From: DATARR01 sp036376245
Lineage (GTDB): Bacteria > Acidobacteriota > Thermoanaerobaculia > Multivoradales > UBA5704
Direction of reading: 5' to 3'
Assembly (NCBI GenBank): GCA_036376245.1
Contig: DASVAS010000069.1
Span: forward strand, 77,087-141,086
DNA: 64,000 bases
The stretch's first letter is position 1. The number at the start of each line of letters is the position of its first letter. The position numbers and the translations under genes were made by a program. The notes below the pieces were generated by a model. The model had not been told where the DNA came from. It ran no database searches and was given only the letters and a program-made list of their open reading frames with translations. This document shows positions 49,176 through 57,006 of this stretch, piece by piece.

Positions 49176-50498
49176 ATGGCCGATTTCAGGAACCGTTATG
49201 GAGAGGTCTTCGGCGCCGTCAAGGAAGACCGGCTGAGCACCTGGGAGAACACCTGGTTCGTCTCTACGCTCAACCAATATGACAAGGCCCGCGACGAGCT
49301 GCTGAACAGCCTCGTGGACGTCCTCAAGAGCTTCGATCCCAAACGCCCGCAGGAGGGCGCCGAGTGGAAGAGCGCCCTGGACAAGGGGCTCAGCCAGGTC
49401 GCGGACAAGCTCGCGCAATTCCAGAAGCCGCCGCAGCCGGACATGAGCACCTACCTGCGCCTGGAGATCCTCGACTTCACCGCCGCCGAAGGGGGCTTCT
49501 ACGCCAACCTCCGGAAGTCGGAGGACCTCGGGATCCTGATCGACCGCATGCTCGCCATCGCCCACAACCTCGACGAGAAGCGCGACACGCTGGAGAGCGT
49601 CTGGGAGGAGGACCTGGACGACGCCGAGGACTTCAACGAAAAGGCCATGGACGTCGCCGACGAGATCCGCGAGGTGATCCAGGAGGCCATCGAGTTCGCC
49701 GCCGAGAACAACAAGACGCTCCAGGAGAAGATCGCCTTCGCGCTCAAGACCTACGAATCCAAGCCGGACGGCAGCGCCTCCCCGACCGACGCGCTGGCGG
49801 TGTTCCCCGCCTTCAAGGCCGCCGTCGACGCGATCCTGCAGATCGCCGGCAAGGCCGCGGACTGGTGGCTCAGCTCCGCCGGCAAGGTGGAGACCCGCAA
49901 GGCCGAGATCGGCAAGGCTTTCGCGGCCTTCAGCCGCCTCTTCGTCACCTTCAAGGAGACCCGCGCGGACACCGAAAAGTTCCTCAAGGATTGGAACCTG
50001 GAGGAAGCCAAGAAGGCCTACGAGCAGGTGCTGCGCCGCTTCGACGAGCTGATCGGCTCGGGCAGCCTGACCCGCGGCCAGAAGGACGATCTCGCCTTGC
50101 TCAAGAAGGAGGTGGTCGATCCGATCGACGACCTCCTCGACCTGGTGGAGGACCGGTTCGAGGAGTTCGTGAAGGAGCACCAGTCCAAGTTCTTCGGCCC
50201 CGTTTCGCCGTCCATTGAGAACATGCTCACCCACGAGCCCGAGTGGGAATCCACGATCCGCGAGCTCAAGTCGAAAAAGCTCTACGAGCTGCTCCAGCAG
50301 TACCAGGAGACCGCCAGGATCGTGGTCTCGGTCGACGGCCTGGACGAGGTCCACCGGAACTATCTGAAGGATACCCTCGAGGATGACTTCGACAAGCTGA
50401 TGAAGGCCATCGCGCCCCTGGCCGAGAAGTCGGCCAAAGAGGATCTGGAGCAGGCGGTCAAGGACCTGGTGACGGGGTTGAAGCTCTATTTCCGTTGA
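49176..50498 (+). CDS. Acidic all-helical protein of unknown function (440 aa)
   Basis: This 440-residue protein is rich in Glu, Asp, Lys, Leu and Ala with heptad-like spacing over most of its length (for example VADEIREVIQEAIEFAAENNKTL and KDDLALLKKEVVDPIDDLLDLVEDRFEEFVKEH), so coiled coils or long helical bundles are expected. There is no signal peptide, membrane helix or catalytic motif. GGAAGCGAGGAAAACGCC precedes the ATG. The gene pairs with the PDZ-like gene and ends at a strong hairpin terminator, so the two form a closed bicistronic unit. A structural or chaperone-like partner is a guess. Confidence 0.78.
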   Translation: MADFRNRYGEVFGAVKEDRLSTWENTWFVSTLNQYDKARDELLNSLVDVLKSFDPKRPQEGAEWKSALDKGLSQVADKLAQFQKPPQPDMSTYLRLEILDFTAAEGGFYANLRKSEDLGILIDRMLAIAHNLDEKRDTLESVWEEDLDDAEDFNEKAMDVADEIREVIQEAIEFAAENNKTLQEKIAFALKTYESKPDGSASPTDALAVFPAFKAAVDAILQIAGKAADWWLSSAGKVETRKAEIGKAFAAFSRLFVTFKETRADTEKFLKDWNLEEAKKAYEQVLRRFDELIGSGSLTRGQKDDLALLKKEVVDPIDDLLDLVEDRFEEFVKEHQSKFFGPVSPSIENMLTHEPEWESTIRELKSKKLYELLQQYQETARIVVSVDGLDEVHRNYLKDTLEDDFDKLMKAIAPLAEKSAKEDLEQAVKDLVTGLKLYFR

Positions 50499-50519
50499 AT
50501 CAGGAAGGATTTGGAGAAG

Positions 50520-50550
50520 GGGCGCGGAAATCCCGCGCCCCTTTCCTATC
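50520..50550. terminator. Bidirectional intrinsic terminator
   Basis: Arms 50520-50528 (GGGGCGCGG) and 50534-50542 (CCGCGCCCC) pair perfectly around a 5-nt loop, followed by TTTCCTAT on the plus strand. It sits between the convergent helical-protein and metalloprotease genes. Confidence 0.75.
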
Positions 50551-50559
50551 GAAGGACCT

Positions 50560-51804
50560 CTACCGGAAGGCCGCGATGGTCGCCCGCGTGTTGTTCAACA
50601 CCCGGGCGTTGTCGCTCTGCGACGACGTCCCCATCGGCACGCCGTTGTACGTCTTGAGGGGGCTCGACCAGTAGTTCAGCCGCGGGCAGCCGCCCGGGCA
50701 GTCGTAGGCCATGATGGTGCGCCAGTCCGGCGAGCCGAGGTACCGGTAGCCGTGGCCGTACGCGTAGGGCGTGGTCGTCGGATCGTTCGAGGGATCATGG
50801 CGGGCCGACTGCAGGTGCCCGATCTCATGGGCGAACGAATAATAGCCCGTGGCGCAGCCCCAGTAGACCGCCGCGAACGCCGTCGAGGCCGTCGAGCCGA
50901 TGCCCGAGGCCAGGCCGCAATAGGCGGAGTTGTTGACGATCAGGATACCGACGTCCGCCGCCACCGAGTTCCGCGTCGTGTGGATGCTGTCCATGTAGCC
51001 GTCGCTGGTCGAGCGATAGCGGGTCAGGTTGGTGGTGAAGTTGCTGCTCTCGGTGTAGGTGACCTGCGACTTGTGAACGAGCGTGACGTCGATCAGAACG
51101 CCGCTGTTGGTGTAGCCTAGATTGGTCTCCGCCACCGCGAGATCGATGAGGGCGCTGATGTTGCCCGAAGCCGAGGCCGCGGCCGAGGTGTAGTGCACCA
51201 TGACGGTGTACACGGTGTCCGCCTTGTTCGAGCTCGCGCGCGTCGGCATGCGATACGTCGGCAGCTTGGCGTACTCCGCCGGATGATCGGGCGGCATGGC
51301 GGCGATCTCCGCCAGCACGATCGCGTGACCGCCAGTCTTCAGCGGCCGGATCTGATACCACTCGCCGTTGAAGTGGACGTTGCCGGTGATCGTGTCGCCG
51401 TCCTTGACCATCATCACGGTGTTGATCGAGTCGAACTGGATCTCACCGTTGACGAACGGCACCCGCACGAATCCGGGATCCTCGATGATGCCCGACCACA
51501 CCAGCGAGCCGGACTTCATCCGATAGGAATCGACCTGGTGCGCCACCAGATCGAGCCCCCGCTCCAGATTGAGGGTCAACGACGCCGCCTTCTCGTTCAC
51601 CGCGGCCGCGTCGGCGCGGACGAGGTGGATGGAGCGGGAGACGGGACTGTCAGTGAGGGCCCGGAAGGAAGAATCCAGGTTCATCGCCTTCGCATACGAG
51701 CCTTCGTCGATGGGCGAGAAGAGGGCCGGCGCGGCATAAGCCGAGGTAGCCAGGAAAGCAAAGACGACCGTAACTCCAAGGGAACGAATCCACAGCCTGC
51801 TCAT
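50560..51804 (-). CDS. Secreted metzincin zinc metalloprotease (M12/M72 peptidyl-Asp type)
   Basis: This 414-residue protein has a signal peptide (about 1-25, FAFLATSAYAAP). The metzincin zinc site HEIGHLQSARHD and the Met-turn TIMAYDCPGGCPRLNYWSSP are both present, with Tyr/Trp residues after the turn. The combination fits the M12B/M72 peptidyl-Asp metalloendopeptidase group. The long N-terminal part (about 26-200) is probably a pro-region; the catalytic part begins near TVYTVMVHYTSAA. Its Ser/Thr/Asn-rich composition suits an exported enzyme. GAAGGAG stands about 8 nt before the ATG at 51804. It stands alone, convergent with the helical protein. Confidence 0.88.
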   Translation of the reverse strand: MSRLWIRSLGVTVVFAFLATSAYAAPALFSPIDEGSYAKAMNLDSSFRALTDSPVSRSIHLVRADAAAVNEKAASLTLNLERGLDLVAHQVDSYRMKSGSLVWSGIIEDPGFVRVPFVNGEIQFDSINTVMMVKDGDTITGNVHFNGEWYQIRPLKTGGHAIVLAEIAAMPPDHPAEYAKLPTYRMPTRASSNKADTVYTVMVHYTSAAASASGNISALIDLAVAETNLGYTNSGVLIDVTLVHKSQVTYTESSNFTTNLTRYRSTSDGYMDSIHTTRNSVAADVGILIVNNSAYCGLASGIGSTASTAFAAVYWGCATGYYSFAHEIGHLQSARHDPSNDPTTTPYAYGHGYRYLGSPDWRTIMAYDCPGGCPRLNYWSSPLKTYNGVPMGTSSQSDNARVLNNTRATIAAFR

Positions 51805-51966
51805 GCAGAGTCTCCTTCTCACAGAGAGAAAAGAATTCGTGTAGCTTCTCGAACGGAAGCTCGGTCCAACTTGAAGAGGCCCCTCTAAGAGAAGGAGTGC
51901 GCCAGGATGAAAAAGCGAGCCGCGCGGCTCAGACCGTCCGTGATGAATTTATAGTTTTAAATACAT

Positions 51967-52770
51967 TTATCTGCCGGCCGCGATCGCCTTCCTGGCGATG
52001 CGGTCGACCACGGACGGGGCCAGGAGCTTGAGCCAGAGGCCGAGCTTGCCGCGCCCGGAAAGGATCAGCTCCCGCTCACGGCGGGCGGCGCCCTGGAGGA
52101 TCAGCCGGGCGCAGGTCTCGGCCGTCATCACCCGCGACTCGTGGACCGGGCTCTCGCCCAGCGGCCGGCCGTCGGGACCGAAGGCGCGCTCGCGGATCTC
52201 GGTGGCCACGAAGTCCGGACAGGCGATCGTCACCGTGACGCCGCTGCCGGCCAGCTCGATCCGCAGCGTGTCGAAGAAGCCGTGCATGGCATGCTTGCTG
52301 GCGGCGTAGCCGCTGCGGGTCGGCACGCCCGTCTTGCCCGTCAGGCTGGAGACGGCCACGATGCGCCCCCGCGTCTTCTTGAGGTACGGCAGCGCGTGGG
52401 CGGTGCAGTAGACGCTGCCGAGATAGTTGACCTTCAGGATCTTCTCGAAGATCGAGAGGTCGGCCACCTCCTCGAACAGGGCCCACATGCTGATCCCCGC
52501 GTTGTTGATCAGCGTGTCGATCCGGCCGAAGGCCTCGACCGTCCGCGCGATCAGGGCCGCGCATTGCGGCTCCTCCGCCACGTCGGCGGGGATGGCGACC
52601 GCCTGCCCGCCCCGCGCCCGGCACTCCGCCGCCACGCTTTCGAGCCCGGCGGCGTCGCGGGCCGACAGGGCGAGGCGGGCGCCCTGACCGGCAAGTTGCA
52701 GGGCCAGCTCCCGGCCGATCCCCCGCGAGGCCCCGGTGAGGACGACCACGTTGTCCTGGAACGGATTCAT
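51967..52770 (-). CDS. SDR family NAD(P)-dependent oxidoreductase
   Basis: This 267-residue short-chain dehydrogenase has the cofactor motif TGASRGIGRELA (about 13-24), the structural NNAG (INNAGIS), the catalytic Ser in VSSLTGK, and YAASKHA with the Tyr-x-x-x-Lys pair. CPDFVATEIRERAF matches the DHRS7-like/ketoreductase class. The substrate is unknown. The ATG at 52770 begins MNPFQDNVVVLTG; a longer upstream frame overlaps the small plus-strand gene at 52876 and is rejected. The gene stands alone and is probably cytosolic, with a possible membrane-associated amphipathic C-terminus (LWLKLLAPSVV). Confidence 0.92.
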   Translation of the reverse strand: MNPFQDNVVVLTGASRGIGRELALQLAGQGARLALSARDAAGLESVAAECRARGGQAVAIPADVAEEPQCAALIARTVEAFGRIDTLINNAGISMWALFEEVADLSIFEKILKVNYLGSVYCTAHALPYLKKTRGRIVAVSSLTGKTGVPTRSGYAASKHAMHGFFDTLRIELAGSGVTVTIACPDFVATEIRERAFGPDGRPLGESPVHESRVMTAETCARLILQGAARRERELILSGRGKLGLWLKLLAPSVVDRIARKAIAAGR

Positions 52771-52875
52771 GATTCCCGAGTCTACCCGAAGCGGCGGGGC
52801 TGCCCCGCCCTTCCAGCCGGGGCGCGCCCGGTCCGGCTTACCTAGAATGGAATCGGACAACCAGGAGGCAATGTC

Positions 52876-53055
52876 ATGAACACCTTGAACGACCAGGAAA
52901 GGGACTACCTCACCAAGCTCCTCGCCCGGCGCCATACCGAGCTGCTCCACGAGCTTCATCATGCCTCCACCCGCGAGTACAAGGCCGGACTGCGGCAGGA
53001 GATCGATCTGACCGAGATCCTGCAGGCCAGGCTCGGGGTGCTGACGCCGGCCTGA
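52876..53055 (+). CDS. Small helical protein (59 aa, unknown)
   Basis: This 59-residue product begins MNTLNDQERDYLTKLLARRH and continues with helices TELLHELHHA and YKAGLRQEIDLTEILQARLG. AGGAGG stands about 9 nt before the ATG, the best kind of ribosome-binding site, which supports a real gene. The pattern, two charged helices with leucine spacing, is seen in small conserved bacterial proteins of unknown role. It lies between divergent SDR and convergent phosphatase genes. No function can be stated. Confidence 0.7.
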   Translation: MNTLNDQERDYLTKLLARRHTELLHELHHASTREYKAGLRQEIDLTEILQARLGVLTPA

Positions 53056-53059
53056 CCGT

Positions 53060-53632
53060 CTACCTCGGGCTGGCCTCCTTCAGGCTCCCATAGAGAGTCT
53101 TGAAGAGCCGGGGGGGACCGGAGGGCGGAACGACGACGATGAAGATCCGGTCGTAATCCGCGTCCGACAACGGCGCGACGGTGGAGCCGCTGAAGGCCTG
53201 GACCAGGTCCGGGACGGTGTTGCTGTGTCCCACGACCAGCACCGTCTTCCCCTTCTCCCTGGCCAGCACCTCGCGGGCCAGCTCCTTCGCGTAGCTCGCC
53301 GCCTCCCCCGCGATGGGCTTCTGGACGACCTGGAGGCCCAGCCGCTTCGCCAGCGGCTCCGCCGTCTGCACGTTGCGCTTGTACTGCGTCGAGTAGATCG
53401 CCCCGACGCCGGCCGCATCCAGGGCGGACGCCAGGGCCTCCGCCCGCGCCTGCCCCGCGGGGCTGAGCGTCGGGTCCTTGGGATCGTCCTGCGCCTTCTC
53501 GGCGTGGCGCACGATCACGACCGTGGTGACTCCGGCGGGGGCCTCGTCGTGCCCCCGCAGGACGGGGGACGCGGCGAGGAGGAGGACGAGGAGGAGAAGG
53601 GGCCAGCGGAAACGGGTGTTTGGCATCGGCAT
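53060..53632 (-). CDS. Secreted SixA-like histidine phosphatase
   Basis: This 190-residue protein has an N-terminal signal peptide (about 1-28). The histidine phosphatase RHG-type motif is VIVRHAEKAQDDPKDPTLSPAGQARAEALA, the second is IYSTQYKRNVQTAEPLA, and the last catalytic His is in VLVVGHSNTVPDLV. The size fits the short SixA-like branch. It should remove phosphate from a small molecule or protein in the periplasm; the substrate is unknown. Two in-frame ATG codons (53632 and 53626) differ by two residues. It is divergent from ackA, with a hairpin repeat between them. Confidence 0.88.
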   Translation of the reverse strand: MPMPNTRFRWPLLLLVLLLAASPVLRGHDEAPAGVTTVVIVRHAEKAQDDPKDPTLSPAGQARAEALASALDAAGVGAIYSTQYKRNVQTAEPLAKRLGLQVVQKPIAGEAASYAKELAREVLAREKGKTVLVVGHSNTVPDLVQAFSGSTVAPLSDADYDRIFIVVVPPSGPPRLFKTLYGSLKEASPR

Positions 53633-53638
53633 AGTCTA

Positions 53639-53716
53639 AAGGACACCAGGGACACCAAGGACCTCAAGGACGAGGAAGGCGCTGTCCTTATCGTCCTTGG
53701 TGTCCCTGGTGTCCTT
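53639..53716. repeat. Hairpin made of 9-nt units, copy 2 (24-bp perfect arms)
   Basis: Arms 53639-53662 and 53693-53716 are perfect reverse complements over 24 bp. The units are AAGGACACC-like in the left arm and GGTGTCCTT-like in the right arm, as in copy 1. The element fills the gap between the divergent SixA-like gene and ackA and ends 27 nt before the ackA start, so its transcript would form a stem in the ackA 5' leader. Confidence 0.9.
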
Positions 53717-53743
53717 GGTGTCCCTGATCTACGATGCCCTCCC

Positions 53744-54991
53744 ATGAACGTCCTCGTCCTCAACTGCGGCAGCTCGTCGCTCAAGTTCCAGCTCATCGCC
53801 ACGGATCTCGAAGCCATCGAGCGCCACGCCGACCGCGAGCTGGCCCGCGGGCTGGTCGAGCGCATCGGCAGCCAGGCGCTGCTCACCCTGCGCGTCGAGG
53901 GCAAGGCCGCCCAGCGCCTCGCCACTCCCCTGCGCGACCACCGGCAGGCCCTGGACCATGTCCTGCGCTGGCTCGTCTCGCCCGAAGCCGGCGTTCCGGG
54001 CCTCGGCTCCCTCGCCGACATCCAGGCGGTGGGCCACCGCGTCGTCCACGGCGGCGAGAAGCTCACCCGCTCGGTCAAGATCGACGACGCCGTCATCGAG
54101 CAGATCGAGGACTGCATCGACCTCGCCCCGCTGCACAACCCGGCCAACCTCAAGGGGATCGCCGCCGCCCGCGAGCTTCTCGGCCCGGCGGTGCCGCAGG
54201 CGGCCGTCTTCGACACCTCGTTCCACACCACCATGCCGCCGGAGTCGTTCCTCTACGCCATCCCCTACCAGCTCTACGTCCGGCACCGGGTGCGGCGCTA
54301 CGGCTTCCACGGCACCTCGCACCGCTACGTCGCCTACCGCTACCGCCAGCTCACCGGCCTCTCCCACGAGGAGACCAACATCATCACCCTGCACCTGGGA
54401 AACGGCTGCTCGGCCTGCGCCATCCGCCGCGGCGAGTCCCTGGAGACCTCCATGGGCCTCACTCCCACCGAGGGGATGGTCATGGGCACCCGCAGCGGCG
54501 ACATCGACCCCTCCGTCCTCGAATTCCTCCACCATAAGGAGGGGATGAGCTTCGACGAGCTGGACAACCTGCTCAACAAGCGCTCCGGCCTCCTCGGCAT
54601 CTCGGGCCTCACCAACGACATGCGCGAGCTGCTCGGTGAGGAGCGCGAGAACCAGGACCGGCGGGCGCGCCTGGCGATCGACGTCTTCTGCCTGCGGATC
54701 CGCAAGTACATCGGCGCCTACCTGGCGCGCATGAACGGCGCCGACGCCCTCGTGTTCACCGGCGGCATCGGCGAGAACTCCCCCGAGATCCGCCGCCGCA
54801 TCTGCGCCGACCTCGACTTCCTGGGGGTGGCCGTCGATCCCGCCCGCAACGAGGCCCTGACCGGCGGCAAGGAGGGGGAGATCGGCGCCGAGGGGGCGCG
54901 CCTGCGCCTCTACGTCATCCCCACCAACGAGGAGCTGCTGATCGCGCGGGACACCCTGCGGGTCATCCTGGACGCCCCGCGGCGGTGGTAG
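53744..54991 (+). CDS. ackA: Acetate kinase
   Basis: The 415 residues carry all acetate kinase signatures: NCGSSSLKFQ at 7-16, HRVVHGG, LAPLHNP, VFDTSFHTTMPP, YGFHGTSHRYV, LHLGNGCSACAI, and FTGGIGENSPEIR. The enzyme makes ATP and acetate from acetyl phosphate and ADP, or the reverse, in the cytosol. The phosphotransacetylase partner (pta) is not in this window. The start codon lies 27 nt after a large hairpin repeat that could affect its expression. Confidence 0.97.
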   Translation: MNVLVLNCGSSSLKFQLIATDLEAIERHADRELARGLVERIGSQALLTLRVEGKAAQRLATPLRDHRQALDHVLRWLVSPEAGVPGLGSLADIQAVGHRVVHGGEKLTRSVKIDDAVIEQIEDCIDLAPLHNPANLKGIAAARELLGPAVPQAAVFDTSFHTTMPPESFLYAIPYQLYVRHRVRRYGFHGTSHRYVAYRYRQLTGLSHEETNIITLHLGNGCSACAIRRGESLETSMGLTPTEGMVMGTRSGDIDPSVLEFLHHKEGMSFDELDNLLNKRSGLLGISGLTNDMRELLGEERENQDRRARLAIDVFCLRIRKYIGAYLARMNGADALVFTGGIGENSPEIRRRICADLDFLGVAVDPARNEALTGGKEGEIGAEGARLRLYVIPTNEELLIARDTLRVILDAPRRW

Positions 54992-55043
54992 GAGGCCCCG
55001 CCCTTTACTCCAACTCCTTGCTCACGCTAGATTAACGCCCACT

Positions 55044-55766
55044 ATGGGACGCATTTTCGAAACCAGGAAGCACACGATGTTCGCCCGCTGGGACCGGATG
55101 GCGAAGCAATTCGCCCGGCTCAGCAAGGAAATAACCATCGCCGTCAAGGCCGGTGGACCGGAGCCCGCGGCCAACCCCCTCCTGCGCCGGGTCATCCAGA
55201 ACGCCCGCACGGTCAACATGCCGAAGGACAAGATCGAGGCGGCGATCAAGCGCGGGAGCGGCAAGGACGCAGACGACTTCCAGGAGATCCTCTACGAAGG
55301 CTACGCCCCCCACGGCGTCGCCATCCTGATCGAGACCGCGACCGACAACCCCACCCGCACCGTCTCGAACATGCGCGCCCACTTCAACCGGGGGAACGGC
55401 ACGCTGGGGAACTCGGGCAGCGTCGGCTTCCTGTTCAAGCGGATGGGCGTCTTCCGCCTGAACCCGGCCGGCCTCGACCCGGAGGAGCTCGAGCTGGAGC
55501 TGATCGACTCCGGGCTGGAGGAGATGGGCGAGACCACCGGCGAGAAGGACGAGCCCCAGCTCGTGATCCGCTGCGCGTTCAACGACTTCGGCCACCTGCA
55601 GAAGGCCCTGGAAGACCGCGGCATCACCCCCCTCTCCGCCGAGTCGGAGTACATCCCCCTGACCCCCGTCGAGCTGCCCGAGACCCAGGCCACCGAAGTC
55701 CTCAGCCTGGTCGACCGCCTCGAACAGGACGACGACGTGCAGAAGGTCTTCCACAACCTCGGCTGA
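55044..55766 (+). CDS. yebC: YebC/PmpR family transcriptional regulator or translation factor
   Basis: The 240 residues match YebC: MGRIFETRKHTMFARWDRMAKQFARLSKEI at the start, NPLLRRVIQNARTVNMPKDKIEAAIKRG, YEGYAPHGVAILIETATDNPTRTVSNMRAHFNRGNG, GSVGFLF, and a late EVLSLVDRLEQDDDVQKVFHNL. Members are described as DNA-binding regulators, and more recently as factors that help ribosomes on difficult sequences. The usual partners ruvC and ruvA are not near. The gene ends just before hairpin copy 3. Confidence 0.95.
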   Translation: MGRIFETRKHTMFARWDRMAKQFARLSKEITIAVKAGGPEPAANPLLRRVIQNARTVNMPKDKIEAAIKRGSGKDADDFQEILYEGYAPHGVAILIETATDNPTRTVSNMRAHFNRGNGTLGNSGSVGFLFKRMGVFRLNPAGLDPEELELELIDSGLEEMGETTGEKDEPQLVIRCAFNDFGHLQKALEDRGITPLSAESEYIPLTPVELPETQATEVLSLVDRLEQDDDVQKVFHNLG

Positions 55767-55770
55767 GGAG

Positions 55771-55867
55771 AAAAGGACCCAAGGGACACAAAGGACCTAA
55801 AGGACTCAAAGGACGTTCTTAGTGTCTTTTCTGTCCTTTAGGTCCTTTAGGTCGTTTAGGTCCTTTC
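55771..55867. repeat. Hairpin made of 9-nt units, copy 3 (imperfect)
   Basis: Left units AAAGGACCC, AAGGGACAC, AAAGGACCT, AAAGGACTC face right units CCTTTAGGT, CCTTTAGGT, CGTTTAGGT, so the RNA forms an imperfect long stem. It lies between convergent yebC and the RidA gene and overlaps the last codons of the latter. Confidence 0.8.
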
Positions 55868-56251
55868 TTCCGCCGCCGCCACCGCTTCGATTTCCAGCAG
55901 CCAGCGTACATCCAAGGTCTGCGCAACCATCACGGTGAGCGCTGGCGCGTGGGAGCCCAGGCGCTCACGCCGGATCCTGCTATTGGCTTCGGCATACTCG
56001 CGATCAACCAGGAAGGTGGTTACCTTGACAAGGTTCGCGGCCGACATGCCCGCGGCCCCAAGGATGGAGAGAATGTGGTTCCACACCAGGTTGCACTGGT
56101 CTTCAAAGGTTTGCGGGATCTCCCCGCTCAAGGTCTCCGGGATCTGGCCACTGATGAACAGAATTCTCGATCCGGCGGGGATTTCGAGTCCCAGCGAATA
56201 GTTACCAACCGGCGCGGGAACCGAGTCGGGAGAGTGCGTTCTGGTTCTCAT
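55856..56251 (-). CDS. RidA family (YjgF/YER057c/UK114) protein
   Basis: This 131-residue RidA-fold protein has LFISGQIPETLSGEIPQTFEDQCNLVWNHILSILGAAGMSAANLVKVTTFLVDREY, the standard strand-helix layout, then R-RRERLGSHAPALTVMVAQTL with the Arg expected in active imine/enamine deaminases, and WLLEIEAVAAA. RidA proteins hydrolyse reactive 2-aminoacrylate. The match is clear, though the exact subgroup is not. The last two codons and the TAA stop lie inside hairpin copy 3, so the repeat supplies the gene end. Confidence 0.9.
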   Translation of the reverse strand: MRTRTHSPDSVPAPVGNYSLGLEIPAGSRILFISGQIPETLSGEIPQTFEDQCNLVWNHILSILGAAGMSAANLVKVTTFLVDREYAEANSRIRRERLGSHAPALTVMVAQTLDVRWLLEIEAVAAAEERT

Positions 56252-56289
56252 CGCCTCAATCTCTTATGCATGATTACCCCCATGCCCTC

Positions 56290-57006
56290 TTAGTCGTCAT
56301 AAACCCAATAAGTGATTGTAGTGCCCTTGGCCTCAATGTTGGCAAAACGTCCTTCTTGGGTCAGCGGACTCATCACGCCTACGATGTTCAGCTTCGACCA
56401 TCCCTCCTGTTCCAATTTACTCGTTGCGAAGCTCTCCATGTCATTGCCTCCGATGATATAGCCTTTAAACCCTGACTCCCAGTCCTTCACCACCTTCCAT
56501 GCTTCGTCCGGCATCAGTTCATACCAGGGTGAGTGGTGCATATAAATCTTCGGAAGTGGTTTAACAGCTTGAGAAGAAAAGATGCACAAGGCCACGCAAT
56601 TGCGAACCCCTTTGGTGTGGATACCTAGAGGGGCATACGCCCAATTTCCTTGGTTGTTCATCTTCACCTCTGTACTAGAGAGATTAGGGGAGTCCTCGCC
56701 CTTCGCGACGGTAATATCGAAAGAAACCACCTGGGACTCCGACCGCTGGATGACAGTCGACCTTGCCCGTTGGATCGCCCGGGTGTGGCGTGACGGCTGG
56801 GCGAGCGCCTGAACAGACGCCGGCGCCACCACCCCGCCCCTTCGGGCCTGTGGAACCGGACTCTGACAGCGCTGGATCGCCGCCTGCACATGAGGAGCCG
56901 GCGTGTGTCCCCGGACCATCATGGCCTGCACCTGAGCAGCCGGGCCGTTGAGGCACTTCTGGACATGCGGAGCCAACGGTTTCGGGGGATTCTTCAGATT
57001 ACTCAT
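56290..57006 (-). CDS. Chimeric effector-like protein: PHVQ/IQR leader and possible CheD-like deamidase domain
   Basis: This protein has 238 residues. The first 90 are low-complexity and Pro/Ala/Gln-rich with repeated motifs (PHVQ at about 13 and 38, AAQVQA, ASVQA, and AIQR/VIQR). The C-terminal 145 residues are compact. C137 in VRNCVALC, H157/H158 in YMHHSP and GG at 186-187 in YIIGGNDM occur in the same order as the Cys, His and GGA-M elements of CheD-type glutamine deamidases. The C-terminal domain is visibly less G+C-rich than the leader, as in modular toxins. Its ATG overlaps the end of the upstream gene by 8 nt. The deamidase call is inference from motif order. Confidence 0.6.
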   Translation of the reverse strand: MSNLKNPPKPLAPHVQKCLNGPAAQVQAMMVRGHTPAPHVQAAIQRCQSPVPQARRGGVVAPASVQALAQPSRHTRAIQRARSTVIQRSESQVVSFDITVAKGEDSPNLSSTEVKMNNQGNWAYAPLGIHTKGVRNCVALCIFSSQAVKPLPKIYMHHSPWYELMPDEAWKVVKDWESGFKGYIIGGNDMESFATSKLEQEGWSKLNIVGVMSPLTQEGRFANIEAKGTTITYWVYDD

